NCBI GenBank assembly: GCA_916720425.1
Contig: CAKARD010000003.1
Coordinates: forward strand, 1 to 36,016
From: an uncultured Kingella sp.
GTDB taxonomy: Bacteria > Pseudomonadota > Gammaproteobacteria > Burkholderiales > Neisseriaceae
Direction: 5' to 3'
Length of the DNA stretch: 36,016 bases
Part shown: piece by piece, positions 1-9,337 of the stretch
How positions within the stretch are numbered: the first letter of the stretch is position 1
Layout: every line of letters starts with the position of its first letter
Notes under the pieces: generated by a model
Databases searched by the model: none
Seen by the model: the letters and a program-made list of their open reading frames with translations, nothing else
Told to the model about the DNA's origin: nothing
Made by a program: the position numbers and the translations under genes

Positions 1-54
1 ACCGCCGACATTCTGCTTGTAAGGCAGACGCTCTACCAACTGAGCTAATCACCC
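1..54 (-). tRNA. tRNA-Val(UAC), 3' part cut off by the window edge
   Basis: On the minus strand the gene starts at 54 with the acceptor half GGGTGAT, then TA, a D-arm GCTCAGTTGGTAGAGC, and an anticodon arm TCTGC-CTTACAA-GCAGA. The 7-base loop holds anticodon TAC, which reads GTA valine codons. The variable region and the start of the T-arm follow up to base 1; the T-loop and 3' acceptor strand lie outside the window. A promoter sits 31 bases upstream. Confidence 0.93.
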
Positions 55-85
55 TGTAATTTTTTAATTGCGTTACGAAAGTTAA

Positions 86-114
86 ATTAGACCATATCTA
101 TGACTTGAGTGCAA
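86..114 (-). promoter_or_regulatory. Promoter of tRNA-Val
   Basis: Minus strand: -35 box TTGCAC (114-109), a 17-base spacer, and -10 box TCTAAT (91-86). The -10 ends 31 bases before the tRNA 5' end, leaving room for a short leader that RNase P would remove. Box quality and spacing are seen; activity is inferred. Confidence 0.6.
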
Positions 115-272
115 GTGATTTTTATAAATAAATTTAGTTTATTTGATAAATATATATTTTTAAATTATATTTTTTAGTTAATAGGATATTTTATTTTAAC
201 TTACTGTAAGTTTGTGCCATTTTTATGTAATTTATGTAAATAATTTTATATTTTATATTTTTATTTTCAATG

Positions 273-281
273 TGTTATAAA
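273..281 (+). promoter_or_regulatory. Possible extended -10 element for macAB
   Basis: TGTTATAAA fits an extended -10 (TG, one base, then TATAAA) about 80 bases before the macA start. No good -35 box stands 16-18 bases upstream in this T-rich stretch, so this is only a candidate. Confidence 0.25.
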
Positions 282-360
282 GTAATGTTGTTATGGAGAT
301 GGCTTGGTTTAAATGCTTAAATCCTTTATGATTCGCTATTTTTTATTATAAGTGTGTGAT

Positions 361-1533
361 ATGAAAACGATGGTAAAAATAATCGTGGCGCTATTGGTGG
401 TGGGAGGCTTAGTTTGGGGTGGTTATCAGTATATGCAACCTAAACATGAAGTCTCTTATATTACTGAAGTGGTTAAACGTGGTAAAGTGAGCCAAACAGT
501 ATCAGCAACGGGTGAGATTTCTGCTACCAATTTGGTTGATGTTGGTGCACAAGTGTCAGGTCAAATTAAAAAAATGCATGTGAAAATTGGTGATACGGTA
601 CAAGCAGGTGATTTAATTGCAGAAATTGATAATGTTACCCAAACTAATGAAGTTAATACTAAAAGAGCGCAATTAGAAACATATCGGGCGCAATTAGAAT
701 CGGCGCAAGTGGCGTTAAAAATTGCTGAACGTAAATATAAACGTTATAAATCCTTGGTAGATCTTGATGCGGTTTCTAAGGAAGAATTCGAAACCACAGA
801 GGATTCTTTGGCAACCAATCGTGCAAAAATCAAAGAACTCCAGTCATCTATCAAGCAAATGCAAATTGCGATTAATACGGCTGAAAAAGATTTGGGCTAC
901 ACACGTATTACTGCGCCCTCTTCTGGGACAGTGGTATCGTTGGTGGTGGAACAAGGGCAAACAGTCAATTCCAGTCAAACTGCACCCACTATTGTTCAGA
1001 TTGCTGATTTAAGTAATATGACCAATAAAATGCAAATTGCTGAAGGTGATGCAACAAAGGTAAAAGCAGGACAAACAGTAAATTTTACCATTTTGTCTGA
1101 ACCTGATTCTCCCATTACCACTAAGCTAGATAGTATCGATCCTGGCTTAACAACCATGTCGCAAGGCTCATATAGTCGTTCTACGGATACGACTTCCAGT
1201 GCAATTTATTATTATGCGCGGGCTAATGTACCTAATGAAGATAGAAAACTTGCTATTGGCATGACCACACAAAATACCATTGAAATTGCCAGTTCGGATA
1301 ATGTATTAATTGTTCCGACTGTGGCGATTAAATCGCGTGATGGTAAAAAATTTGTACGTGTGTTAAGTACAGATAAGCGACCTAGTGATCGTGAAGTACA
1401 AACAGGTTTGCGTGATAGTATGAATACCGAAATTCAATCAGGCTTACAAGAAGGCGAACAGGTGATTATGTCTGAAATGGCTGATGATGAGAAAAATAGC
1501 CAAATGCGACGCATGGGTGGTCCACCAATGTAA
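361..1533 (+). CDS. macA: MacA-type periplasmic adaptor of an ABC efflux pump
   Basis: This is the membrane-fusion (adaptor) protein that links the inner-membrane ATPase MacB to a TolC-like outer-membrane channel, exporting macrolides or other small amphiphiles. An N-terminal membrane anchor lies at residues about 5-22. Next comes a lipoyl/barrel half (SATGEI, then VDVGAQVSGQI), a long helical hairpin at about 85-170 rich in E, K, Q and A, the second lipoyl half (ITAPSSGTVV), and a beta-barrel domain. The C-terminus is charged. The length of 390 aa is normal. ATG at 361 is preferred because it begins the membrane anchor; GTG at 352 would add only three residues. No clear ribosome site is visible. 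macB follows 41 bases later in the same direction. The substrate cannot be told from sequence. Confidence 0.9.
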   Translation: MKTMVKIIVALLVVGGLVWGGYQYMQPKHEVSYITEVVKRGKVSQTVSATGEISATNLVDVGAQVSGQIKKMHVKIGDTVQAGDLIAEIDNVTQTNEVNTKRAQLETYRAQLESAQVALKIAERKYKRYKSLVDLDAVSKEEFETTEDSLATNRAKIKELQSSIKQMQIAINTAEKDLGYTRITAPSSGTVVSLVVEQGQTVNSSQTAPTIVQIADLSNMTNKMQIAEGDATKVKAGQTVNFTILSEPDSPITTKLDSIDPGLTTMSQGSYSRSTDTTSSAIYYYARANVPNEDRKLAIGMTTQNTIEIASSDNVLIVPTVAIKSRDGKKFVRVLSTDKRPSDREVQTGLRDSMNTEIQSGLQEGEQVIMSEMADDEKNSQMRRMGGPPM

Positions 1534-1574
1534 AGGATATGTGGTGTCATCTTTTAATTACTAGGGGACTGGTT

Positions 1575-3512
1575 ATGTCATTAATTGAATGTAAAAATAT
1601 TAATCGCTATTTTGGTGAAGGTGAAAACCGTGTTCATGTATTGAAAAATATTAATTTAAGCGTTAAAAAAGGGGATTTTGTTGCCATTATTGGGCAATCG
1701 GGTTCGGGAAAATCTACGCTCATGAATATTTTAGGCCTACTGGATACGCCTTCATCTGGAACTTACACTATTGCTGGAACGGAAACTTCGCGTATGTCAC
1801 CCGATCAATTGGCAGCCATGCGCCGCAAACGGTTTGGTTTTATTTTTCAGCGTTATAATTTATTGGGTTCTTTATCGGCGCGAGATAATGTGGCGTTACC
1901 TTCGGTTTATGCAGGTATAGATTATCAACAACGTAGTCGACGTGCTAATCAGTTGTTGGAGAAATTGGGTTTGAAAGGAAAAGAACAGAACAAACCCAGT
2001 GAACTATCGGGTGGGCAACAACAACGTGTGTCTATTGCACGAGCGCTGATGAATGGAGGGGAGATTATTTTTGCTGACGAACCCACTGGCGCACTAGACT
2101 CAGGCAGTGGCGAAAATGTGATGGAAATCATTCATCAGCTTTATGCTGATGGACACACCATTATTATGGTTACTCATGATCCTAAAATTGCCGCACAAGC
2201 CAATCGTGTGATTGAAATTAAAGATGGTCAGATTATTTCTGACAAAAGCAAAATTACAGATCTTTCGCCCAGTGATGTACAAAGTATACAAGAAAAACAT
2301 GGTTTGACCTTTTATAAAGATCAGTTTAGTGAAGCGTGTTCTATGTCGGTGCAAGCGATTGTGGCGCATAAAATGCGATCTCTATTGACGATGTTGGGGA
2401 TTATTATTGGGATTGCTGCTGTGGTTTCAGTGGTGGCTTTGGGTAAAGGTTCACAAGAAAAAATTTTAAAAGACATTTCTGCTATGGGAACAAATACGAT
2501 TAGTGTTTTTCCAGGAAAAGGTTTTGGTGATAGACGTTCTAGCCGAATTAAGACTTTGACCGTTGCAGATAGTCAAGCTATTGCTAATTTAAACTATGTG
2601 CAAAGCACCACACCCATGAGTCAAAGTAGTGGTACGTTAACTTATCGTAATACCGATTTAACGGCTTCGCTTTATGGTGTGGGTGATCAATATTTTGACG
2701 TACGTGGTTTGAAATTGGATGAAGGTCGTTTATTTAATGCAGATGAAGTTAAAGAAAATGCTCAAGTGGTTCTGATAGATCAAAATACACTTAAAAAACT
2801 GTTTGGTGTAGGTGTCAATCCTTTAGGTAAAACGATTTTGTTTAAAAAACGCCCCTTGACTATTATTGGAACGATTAAAGATGATGACAATTCTTTTGGT
2901 TCTTCTGATAGTTTAATGTTGTGGACACCTTATACTACATTGATGAATCAAATCAGTGGAGATAAGTATATTAGTAATATTACTATAAAAATCAAAGATG
3001 ATGTGGATTCACAAACGGCCGAAAAGGGGATAACAGCATTATTAGTAGCGCGACATGGTACGGAAGATTTTTTTACGCGTAATAGTGATAGCATTAAACA
3101 AACTATAGAATCTACCACTGATACAATGACGATGTTGATTTCATGTATTGCCTTGATTTCTTTGATTGTGGGGGGGATTGGTGTGATGAATATTATGCTG
3201 GTATCAGTAACTGAACGCACCAAAGAAATTGGTGTGCGTATGGCAATTGGTGCGCGGCAAAGTAATATTTTGCAACAATTTTTGATTGAAGCAATTTTAC
3301 TTTGTTTGATTGGAGGGTTGTCGGGTGTATTAATTTCGTTTGCTTTAGGAGCGGTATTTAACTATTTTGTAACTGATTTTGCGATGTCGTTTTCTACTGC
3401 ATCAATTATAGGGGCAGTGGTATGTTCTACGGCAATTGGTGTGATTTTTGGTTATATGCCTGCTAAAAATGCATCTAAACTTAATCCTATTGATGCTTTG
3501 GCACGAGACTAG
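1575..3512 (+). CDS. macB: MacB-type ABC exporter, ATPase plus permease
   Basis: Fused ATPase and membrane protein of the MacAB pump; it works as a dimer and drives MacA-TolC transport by a mechanotransmission cycle. The Walker A motif GQSGSGKST is at residues 40-48, signature LSGGQQQ at 144-150, Walker B IIFADEP at 164-170 and the H-loop histidine at 201. One membrane helix at about 275-297 is followed by a periplasmic domain of about 220 residues and three C-terminal helices (MacB/FtsX permease fold, with the typical ERTKEIGVRMAIGA segment). ATG 1575 is chosen because AGGGGA stands 6 bases before it; the in-frame start at 1539 would add 12 unrelated residues. The length of 645 aa fits the family. 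It is cotranscribed with macA and ends at a strong hairpin terminator. Confidence 0.93.
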   Translation: MSLIECKNINRYFGEGENRVHVLKNINLSVKKGDFVAIIGQSGSGKSTLMNILGLLDTPSSGTYTIAGTETSRMSPDQLAAMRRKRFGFIFQRYNLLGSLSARDNVALPSVYAGIDYQQRSRRANQLLEKLGLKGKEQNKPSELSGGQQQRVSIARALMNGGEIIFADEPTGALDSGSGENVMEIIHQLYADGHTIIMVTHDPKIAAQANRVIEIKDGQIISDKSKITDLSPSDVQSIQEKHGLTFYKDQFSEACSMSVQAIVAHKMRSLLTMLGIIIGIAAVVSVVALGKGSQEKILKDISAMGTNTISVFPGKGFGDRRSSRIKTLTVADSQAIANLNYVQSTTPMSQSSGTLTYRNTDLTASLYGVGDQYFDVRGLKLDEGRLFNADEVKENAQVVLIDQNTLKKLFGVGVNPLGKTILFKKRPLTIIGTIKDDDNSFGSSDSLMLWTPYTTLMNQISGDKYISNITIKIKDDVDSQTAEKGITALLVARHGTEDFFTRNSDSIKQTIESTTDTMTMLISCIALISLIVGGIGVMNIMLVSVTERTKEIGVRMAIGARQSNILQQFLIEAILLCLIGGLSGVLISFALGAVFNYFVTDFAMSFSTASIIGAVVCSTAIGVIFGYMPAKNASKLNPIDALARD

Positions 3513-3528
3513 GGCTTGGTTATCTATA

Positions 3529-3558
3529 AAAAATGGTTACCTTTTGGTAACCATTTTT
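3529..3558. terminator. Bidirectional terminator between macB and nuoN
   Basis: A perfect 13-base inverted repeat, AAAAATGGTTACC / GGTAACCATTTTT, with a TTTT loop. A and T runs at the outer ends give a U-tract in both directions. It lies 17 bases after macB and 14 bases after nuoN, so it serves both converging operons. Confidence 0.9.
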
Positions 3559-3572
3559 GTATCTGAAAAGCG

Positions 3573-5024
3573 TTAGAATGAATGCGCTAGGGCTAATTTA
3601 ATCCATTCGGTCAGTTGTGCGGGGTAAATGCCCCATAAAAGTAATAGTAAGGCATTGATAGACAATGTAACTTTTACCCATGTGCTAGGATTAAGTGGTG
3701 TGTGATCTTCAGCATTTTCAAAATACATGATGCGAACAACACGCAAATAATAAAATGCACCAATCAAAGACATGACTACTGCAAATACGGCTAATGCGGT
3801 GGCCCATGCATAAGGTGCATTGATTAAGGCGGATAATACAGCAAATTTGGCATAAAAGCCCATTAACGGTGGAATTCCTGCCATGCTAAATAATACCAGT
3901 AACATAATCATTGCATACCAAGCATTACGTTGGTTTAAGCCAGCCAAATCTTGGATACGTTTACATTCTTTATCATGACGACTTAATAGCATTAAGATGC
4001 CAAAACCTGCTAGGCTCATAATAATATAGGCAACAGCATAAAATAGCGCGGCTTGCAAACCTATAATACTGCCTAAAAATGCTAGCAAAATAAAACCCAT
4101 ATGCGATATAGTGGAAAAGGCAAACATGCGTTTTATATTACTTTGCATGATGGCTGCAAGATTACCCACCAATAAAGATAATGCACCCAAAACAGCGAAC
4201 ATTAATTGCCAATCACCTTTTTGCAATACTAAACCACTGACTAATATGCGAAAAGTAAATACGGTTGCTGCAATCTTTGGCATAGAGCCTATAAAGGCGG
4301 TAACCGAAGTGGGTGAACCTTGATACACATCTGGTACCCACATATGAAAGGGTACTGCACCAAACTTAAATGCTACTGCAGCCACAATAAATAATGTGCC
4401 TAATTTGAGCAGCCAGCCATTAACTTGCCCTATTTCGGTAGCTTGGGCAATAGTGGCAAAGTTTAAGCTGCCTGTTGCGCCATATACCATAGAAATACCA
4501 TATAACAATAAACCTGATGCCAGTGCCCCTAATACGAAATATTTGAGTGCGGCTTCTGCTGCACGTGCGCTGTCGCGTTGTAAGGCAATCATGGCGTACA
4601 GTGATAAGGAGAGTAATTCTAGACCAATATAGGCAGTTAAGAAGTGTCCTGCACTTATCATTATACTCATACCTAAATTGGCAAACATTGCTAGTGTGTA
4701 ATATTCACCTTTAAATATATTGCGTGCTTGATTATAGGGTTTAGCGTATATAAACAATGTGGCTGTACCAAAATAAATCACTATTTTGGCAAATTGAGAC
4801 ATGCCATCTGAAATATAAAATCCATTAAATGCAATCACTGCATCAGATGACCATACGGCCCATTGTCCAAATATCGCAGAGAACATCGCTACCACGCTTA
4901 AATAATGCGTGATATAACGGTCTTCATCTTTTATCCACAAATCCGCCAACAATATGCCAAATAGTGCAATCAACAGCACAATTTCAGGCATGGCAACACT
5001 TAAATTTAAATTATTCAAATCCAT
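3573..5024 (-). CDS. nuoN: NADH-quinone oxidoreductase subunit N
   Basis: One of the three large antiporter-like membrane subunits that form proton channels in the complex I arm. It is a polytopic protein of 483 aa with about 14 membrane helices and the Proton_antipo_M fold, including the conserved SNIKRMFAFSTISHMGF segment and an ELLSLSLYAM helix with the functional glutamate. I place the start at ATG 5024, because GAGGTGG lies just upstream and the resulting MDLNNLNLS start resembles neisserial NuoN. A TTG at 5036 would overlap nuoM. It is the last gene of the operon, 8 bases after nuoM, followed by the shared terminator. Confidence 0.95.
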   Translation of the reverse strand: MDLNNLNLSVAMPEIVLLIALFGILLADLWIKDEDRYITHYLSVVAMFSAIFGQWAVWSSDAVIAFNGFYISDGMSQFAKIVIYFGTATLFIYAKPYNQARNIFKGEYYTLAMFANLGMSIMISAGHFLTAYIGLELLSLSLYAMIALQRDSARAAEAALKYFVLGALASGLLLYGISMVYGATGSLNFATIAQATEIGQVNGWLLKLGTLFIVAAVAFKFGAVPFHMWVPDVYQGSPTSVTAFIGSMPKIAATVFTFRILVSGLVLQKGDWQLMFAVLGALSLLVGNLAAIMQSNIKRMFAFSTISHMGFILLAFLGSIIGLQAALFYAVAYIIMSLAGFGILMLLSRHDKECKRIQDLAGLNQRNAWYAMIMLLVLFSMAGIPPLMGFYAKFAVLSALINAPYAWATALAVFAVVMSLIGAFYYLRVVRIMYFENAEDHTPLNPSTWVKVTLSINALLLLLWGIYPAQLTEWIKLALAHSF

Positions 5025-5032
5025 AACCCACC

Positions 5033-6535
5033 TCAAATTTTGCTTTGTGCAATTTGCACCATCAAATCATTGGCTGCTTGGTGTACCACTGCAATAAATG
5101 GTTCAGGCAGCAAACCCATACCCAAAACTGCAATCGCCAAAATCGCCAAAATTGCAAATTCACGACAATTGATATCTTTTAATTCACGCACAGCAGGATT
5201 GGTTATCTCACCAAAAATCGTGCGTTTATACATCCATAAAGTATAAGATGCGCCCAAAATCAAGGTAATCGCCGCCAATGCACCCACCCACAAATTGTAA
5301 TGAGTCGCACCCATAATCACCATAAATTCACCTACAAACCCAGATGTTGCAGGCAGCCCAGCATTTGCCATCGCAAACAGCATTGCAAAGGCTGCAAATT
5401 TTGGCATTACATTTACCACACCACCATAATCCGCAATATTTCGCGTATGCAAACGGTCATACATCACACCGATACACATAAACATTGCAGCAGACACAAA
5501 ACCATGCGAAATCATCTGCATGATAGCCCCCTTAAACGCCCAAGGCTCAGGTTGGTTGTTGTGCATAAATAAGAAAAAACCCAAGGTTACAAAACCCATA
5601 TGGCTAATAGACGAATACGCCACCAATTTTTTCATATCGGTTTGTACCAATGCCACCAAACCAATATAAATCACCGCAATCAAACTTAATACAATCATCA
5701 CGGGCGCAAAATAACGAGCGGCATCGGGAACAATAGGCAAAATAAAACGCAAGAAACCATATGCACCCACTTTTAATGTAATCGCTGCCAATACCATAGA
5801 ACCACCAGTCGGTGCTTCAACGTGGGCATCAGGCAGCCAAGTATGCACGGGGAACATGGGCACTTTCACGGCAAATGACATAAAGAAGGCAATAAATAAA
5901 AGTTGTTGCACGCCCAAAGGGATAGATTTGATGTTTTGCAAATCAGTAATTATGAAGCTTCCGCCTGCTTGATGTGCTAAATAAATCAACGCAATTAACA
6001 TCAACAATGAACCCATTAACGTATATAGGAACAATTTGATAGATGCATACATACGGCGTGGTCCACCCCACATACCAATGATTAGATATAAGGGAATGAG
6101 CATGCCTTCAAAGAAGGTATAAAACAAGATGGCATCTTGTGCGGCAAATGCACCGTTGATCAAGCCAGACATAATCAAAAATGCTGCCATATATTGCGCA
6201 GGGCGTTTTTGAATAACTTGCCAGCCTGCCATAATCACCATTAAAGTGATAAAAGAATTTAGAATGATGAATAATACAGAAATACCGTCTACGCCTAGAG
6301 CATAATGTAAATTGAGTATCGGTATCCATTCGTGCCATTCGGTAAACTGATAACCACTATTGAATCGGTCAAAGTGGGTAAACAGTGGTAGGGTAACCAA
6401 AAAGCTGGTTAATCCGCCTACCCATGCTACGATTCGTGCTAAGGGTGCTTTGTCATCAGAACCCGTTGCCAGTACCATGATGCCTGCCAATATTGGCAGC
6501 CAAATGGCCAAGCTGAGTAAATTATTGAAAAACAT
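5033..6535 (-). CDS. nuoM: NADH-quinone oxidoreductase subunit M
   Basis: Antiporter-like proton channel subunit of complex I, 500 aa and polytopic. Family landmarks include FFEGMLIPLYLIIGMWG (the helix with the key glutamate), MFPVHTWLPDAHVEAPT, and the lysine-bearing TDMKKLVAYSSISHMGF. The ATG at 6535 gives a hydrophobic N-terminus normal for the family. It is separated from nuoL by the cupin gene at 6585-6896 and is followed closely by nuoN. Confidence 0.96.
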   Translation of the reverse strand: MFFNNLLSLAIWLPILAGIMVLATGSDDKAPLARIVAWVGGLTSFLVTLPLFTHFDRFNSGYQFTEWHEWIPILNLHYALGVDGISVLFIILNSFITLMVIMAGWQVIQKRPAQYMAAFLIMSGLINGAFAAQDAILFYTFFEGMLIPLYLIIGMWGGPRRMYASIKLFLYTLMGSLLMLIALIYLAHQAGGSFIITDLQNIKSIPLGVQQLLFIAFFMSFAVKVPMFPVHTWLPDAHVEAPTGGSMVLAAITLKVGAYGFLRFILPIVPDAARYFAPVMIVLSLIAVIYIGLVALVQTDMKKLVAYSSISHMGFVTLGFFLFMHNNQPEPWAFKGAIMQMISHGFVSAAMFMCIGVMYDRLHTRNIADYGGVVNVMPKFAAFAMLFAMANAGLPATSGFVGEFMVIMGATHYNLWVGALAAITLILGASYTLWMYKRTIFGEITNPAVRELKDINCREFAILAILAIAVLGMGLLPEPFIAVVHQAANDLMVQIAQSKI

Positions 6536-6584
6536 AGTTATAGCCTGTGTTCTTTATCTATAAAAATTGGGTTATTTAGCGTTT

Positions 6585-6896
6585 TTATACGCTGTTTGCG
6601 GTTTCTACCACCAAAATTCGTGCTTCTCCATTTGGATGGGCTACATGTTCTGTGCCAACATTCGCATAAAAAATATCACCTTCATGCAGTAAAGCTTGGT
6701 ATTCTGTACCATTAAGTTTGTAATACATGATGACTTCTCCATCTAATACCACAAATACTTCTTCGCCATCATTAATATGCCAATGATAGGGCTGATTTGT
6801 CCAATGTAAGCGCACACTGATGCCTTTCATTTGGGCAATGTCTAACGCACCCCAAGCACGCGCAGCAGTAAAATTTTTACTGTGAATGATGTTCAT
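6585..6896 (-). CDS. Small single-domain cupin protein
   Basis: A 103-aa protein made almost entirely of one cupin barrel. Motif 1 is HWHINDGEEVFVVLDGEV (two histidines and a glutamate as likely metal ligands). Motif 2 is GDIFYANVGTEHVAHPN, which supplies the third histidine. Such one-barrel proteins include isomerases, dioxygenases and unknowns, so the ligand or reaction cannot be stated. It lies between nuoL (21 bases upstream) and nuoM (49 bases downstream), same strand, so it is very likely translated from the nuo transcript. It is not a known complex I subunit. No DUS flanks it, unlike most other insertions in this operon. Confidence 0.8.
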   Translation of the reverse strand: MNIIHSKNFTAARAWGALDIAQMKGISVRLHWTNQPYHWHINDGEEVFVVLDGEVIMYYKLNGTEYQALLHEGDIFYANVGTEHVAHPNGEARILVVETANSV

Positions 6897-6917
6897 GATG
6901 TTATTTTGTTCTATTTA

Positions 6918-8927
6918 TTACTTAAACCATAAACCCCAGAAAAACGCCACAATCATCACCAGAACACCCAACACCATCACTGTAGCATAAGTATAGATGA
7001 ATCCCGTTTGTGCTTTTCGAATTTGCCCTGCTACAGCGTGAATGATTTTTGCCGAACCGTTCACGATGCCATTGTCAATAATCATGATATCGCCAATCTT
7101 CCAGAAAAACTCGCCCAGTTTGCGACTGCCTTTGGCAAACACATTGAAATACAGTGTGTCCAAATAATATTTGTTATCCAACAGCGTATAAATCGGTTTG
7201 CAGGCTGCCTGAATTTTCGCAGGCACAGATGGTGCTTTCACGTACAAGAACCACGCCACAACCACGCCAGCAATTGCCAAATACAATACAGGCGAAGTTA
7301 AACTATGTGTAACCATGCCAAACACGCCGTGAAATTCTTCTGCCATTTTGGTCATAACAGGGTGGATGTCGTGGTTAACATAAATCACGTCTTTAAAGAA
7401 ATCACCGTACAACAAAGGCTTAATGGTTGACGCACCAATAATGAGCGATGGAATTGCCAATAAAACTAATGGCAACGTAACCACCCAAGGGCTTTCGTGC
7501 GGATTGTCATTAGGCGACAAACCGTGATGATGCGCATCATCGTGTCCGTGTTCGGCGTGATGTTCGCGCCAACGCTCCTTGCCATGAAACACGATAAAGT
7601 ATTGACGGAACGCATAAAATGCCGTAACAAACACACTCGCTAACACGGCAAAATATGCAAAGCCGCTACCTGTTAAATTACTCGCATGTACTGCTTCAAT
7701 AATAGAATCTTTGGAATAAAAACCCGAAAATAACGGCGTACCAATCAGCGATAAATTACCAATCAACATGGTTGCCCAAGTAATCGGCATATATTTACGC
7801 AAATTACCCATGTTGCGCATATCTTGGTCATGGTGCATACCGATAATCACCGAACCTGCCGCCAAGAATAACAAGGCTTTGAAAAACGCGTGTGTCATTA
7901 CATGAAACATCGCAATAGAATAAGCTGATATGCCCAGCGCAACCGTCATATAACCCAATTGCGACAATGTGGAATAGGCAATCACGCGTTTGATATCGTT
8001 TTGAATCGTGCCTAAAAAACCCATAAACAAGGCTGTAATCGCGCCAATAATCATGATAACCGACAGGGCAGTTGTACTCATTTCATACATAGGCGACATA
8101 CGCGACACCATAAATAAACCAGCCGTTACCATGGTCGCTGCGTGAATCAATGCAGAAATCGGCGTTGGGCCTTCCATAGAATCAGGCAGCCAAACATGCA
8201 ACGGAAATTGCGCGGATTTACCCATCGCACCGACAAACAACAATAAACACGTCACTGTGATTAAATCCGTTCCCAAAAATTTCATGCCTTCTACATTGGG
8301 TAAATACGCAAACACATCTTGATAACGCAAGCTACCGCCAAAATACGCCAACACCAAACCAATACCCAGCACAAACCCAAAGTCGCCTACACGGTTCACC
8401 AAAAAGGCTTTTAAGTTAGCAAAAATTGCGCTATCACGTTTGAAATAGAAACCAATCAGTAAATAGGAAACCAAGCCCACCGCTTCCCAACCAAAAAATA
8501 GTTGAATGAAGTTATTGGACATAATCAGCATTAACATACTGAATGTGAACAGAGAAATGTAGCTGAAAAAGCGTTGATAACCCACTTCTTCATCGTGCAT
8601 ATAACCGATGGTGTAGATGTGTACCATCAGCGACACGGACGTTACCACCACCATCATCATGGCGGTTAAGCTGTCCACGAGAAAGCCGACCGAAAAGTCC
8701 ACACCACCCATGGTAAGCCATGTGTACACGTTTTCGTCAAACTTGGCGCGGCTGCTCGTAGCAAAGCCGTACAGCACATACGCCGACAACAACGCGGAAA
8801 TCGCCACGCCCGAAATGGTGGCACAATGTGCGCCGCGTCTGCCAATTTGGTTGCCAAACAAGCCCGCCAGTAAGCAGCCCACCAAAGGAGTGAGTGCAAT
8901 GATTAAATATAAAGTCATATCGTTCAT
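6918..8927 (-). CDS. nuoL: NADH-quinone oxidoreductase subunit L
   Basis: The distal antiporter-like subunit of complex I, 669 aa, with an N-terminal extension domain, the Proton_antipo_M core (LFFGWEAVGLVSYLLIG, then FPLHVWLPDSMEGPTP and HAATMVTAGLF) and the C-terminal lateral helix region. A histidine-rich loop (REHHAEHGHDDAHHHG) lies about two thirds along; similar loops occur in other neisserial NuoL proteins. ATG 8927 gives MNDMTLYL, a normal start. A perfect DUS lies inside the coding region at 7202-7213, reading through the harmless AKIQAACKP segment. Upstream is the toxin-antitoxin remnant, downstream the cupin gene. Confidence 0.96.
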   Translation of the reverse strand: MNDMTLYLIIALTPLVGCLLAGLFGNQIGRRGAHCATISGVAISALLSAYVLYGFATSSRAKFDENVYTWLTMGGVDFSVGFLVDSLTAMMMVVVTSVSLMVHIYTIGYMHDEEVGYQRFFSYISLFTFSMLMLIMSNNFIQLFFGWEAVGLVSYLLIGFYFKRDSAIFANLKAFLVNRVGDFGFVLGIGLVLAYFGGSLRYQDVFAYLPNVEGMKFLGTDLITVTCLLLFVGAMGKSAQFPLHVWLPDSMEGPTPISALIHAATMVTAGLFMVSRMSPMYEMSTTALSVIMIIGAITALFMGFLGTIQNDIKRVIAYSTLSQLGYMTVALGISAYSIAMFHVMTHAFFKALLFLAAGSVIIGMHHDQDMRNMGNLRKYMPITWATMLIGNLSLIGTPLFSGFYSKDSIIEAVHASNLTGSGFAYFAVLASVFVTAFYAFRQYFIVFHGKERWREHHAEHGHDDAHHHGLSPNDNPHESPWVVTLPLVLLAIPSLIIGASTIKPLLYGDFFKDVIYVNHDIHPVMTKMAEEFHGVFGMVTHSLTSPVLYLAIAGVVVAWFLYVKAPSVPAKIQAACKPIYTLLDNKYYLDTLYFNVFAKGSRKLGEFFWKIGDIMIIDNGIVNGSAKIIHAVAGQIRKAQTGFIYTYATVMVLGVLVMIVAFFWGLWFK
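7202..7213 (+). repeat. DNA uptake sequence, perfect copy inside nuoL
   Basis: AGGCTGCCTGAA, 12 of 12, coding on the other strand for part of the C-terminal region of NuoL. It is the only perfect copy inside a gene. Confidence 0.85.
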
Positions 8928-8962
8928 TTAAGTGAACCTTTTAATTTAAAAAAACGTTTTTC

Positions 8963-8974
8963 AGGCTGCCTGAA
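8963..8974 (+). repeat. DNA uptake sequence, perfect copy downstream of the toxin remnant
   Basis: AGGCTGCCTGAA within the palindrome TTCAGGCTGCCTGAA, 11 bases past the stop of the Doc-like gene and 35 bases before nuoL. Confidence 0.88.
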
Positions 8975-8985
8975 ATTGCCAATTA

Positions 8986-9337
8986 TCACCGTGATAGCAT
9001 CAACTTTATTAAAATTTTTAATTTTTCTTTACTAATTTCATTCGCCGCAATTTCAACAGCAATATCTTCCATACTGATTGCAAATTTTTCCACTCTCTCA
9101 AATGGATAACCATTTATCAGTAAAAATTGAACACCAGCCATAATAGACGTTCGTTTATTGCCATCATTAAAAGCATGCATTTTGTTAATAGAAAAAATCT
9201 GGATAATATTCATCATTTTGCATATGCGATAAAATACTATCTAAAATTGCAACATCACGCATACCTACCAAACCACCTGAAACACTAATCACTCTATTAT
9301 GTAATTTGATTAAATCTGCTTGTGTTAAATAATTCAT
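8986..9337 (-). pseudogene. Broken Doc/Fic-family toxin
   Basis: From ATG 9337 the frame encodes an N-terminus typical of death-on-curing proteins (MNYLTQADLIKLHNRVIS, then SGGLVGMRDVAILDSIL and NDEYYP) and stops at TAA after 50 codons (about 9187). The rest continues in another frame: FSINKMHAFNDGNKRTSI carries the complete Fic catalytic motif (H-A-F-N-D-G-N-K-R). It then runs to a normal C-terminus at 8986. Family members that I recall have about 7-8 extra residues between YYP and FSINK, so a small out-of-frame deletion is the likely lesion. Intact Doc is a kinase that phosphorylates EF-Tu. The start overlaps the antitoxin-like gene by ATGA. The toxin is probably inactive, unless the internal start at 9216 yields a fragment. 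Confidence 0.8.

Larger units (their letters stand above)
55..360. other. AT-rich intergenic region between divergent tRNA-Val and macA
   Basis: About 300 bases without a gene, very rich in A and T, with many short runs of T and A. It holds the tRNA-Val promoter on the minus strand and must hold the macAB promoter on the plus strand. No DUS copy, open reading frame of note or strong hairpin is visible. Confidence 0.7.

Noticed and set aside
1539..1574. A longer N-terminus for MacB starting at 1539.
   Set aside because: The extra 12 residues match nothing in the family and the AGGGGA site fits ATG 1575.
4111..4632. Short plus-strand frames opposite nuoN and nuoM.
   Set aside because: They lack start signals and family features and lie opposite strongly conserved membrane proteins.
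8171..8192. A partial DUS-like TCAGGCAGCC inside nuoL, and a similar one in nuoM near 5830.
   Set aside because: Both encode the conserved WLPD motif, so the match follows from the protein sequence and extends only 10 bases.
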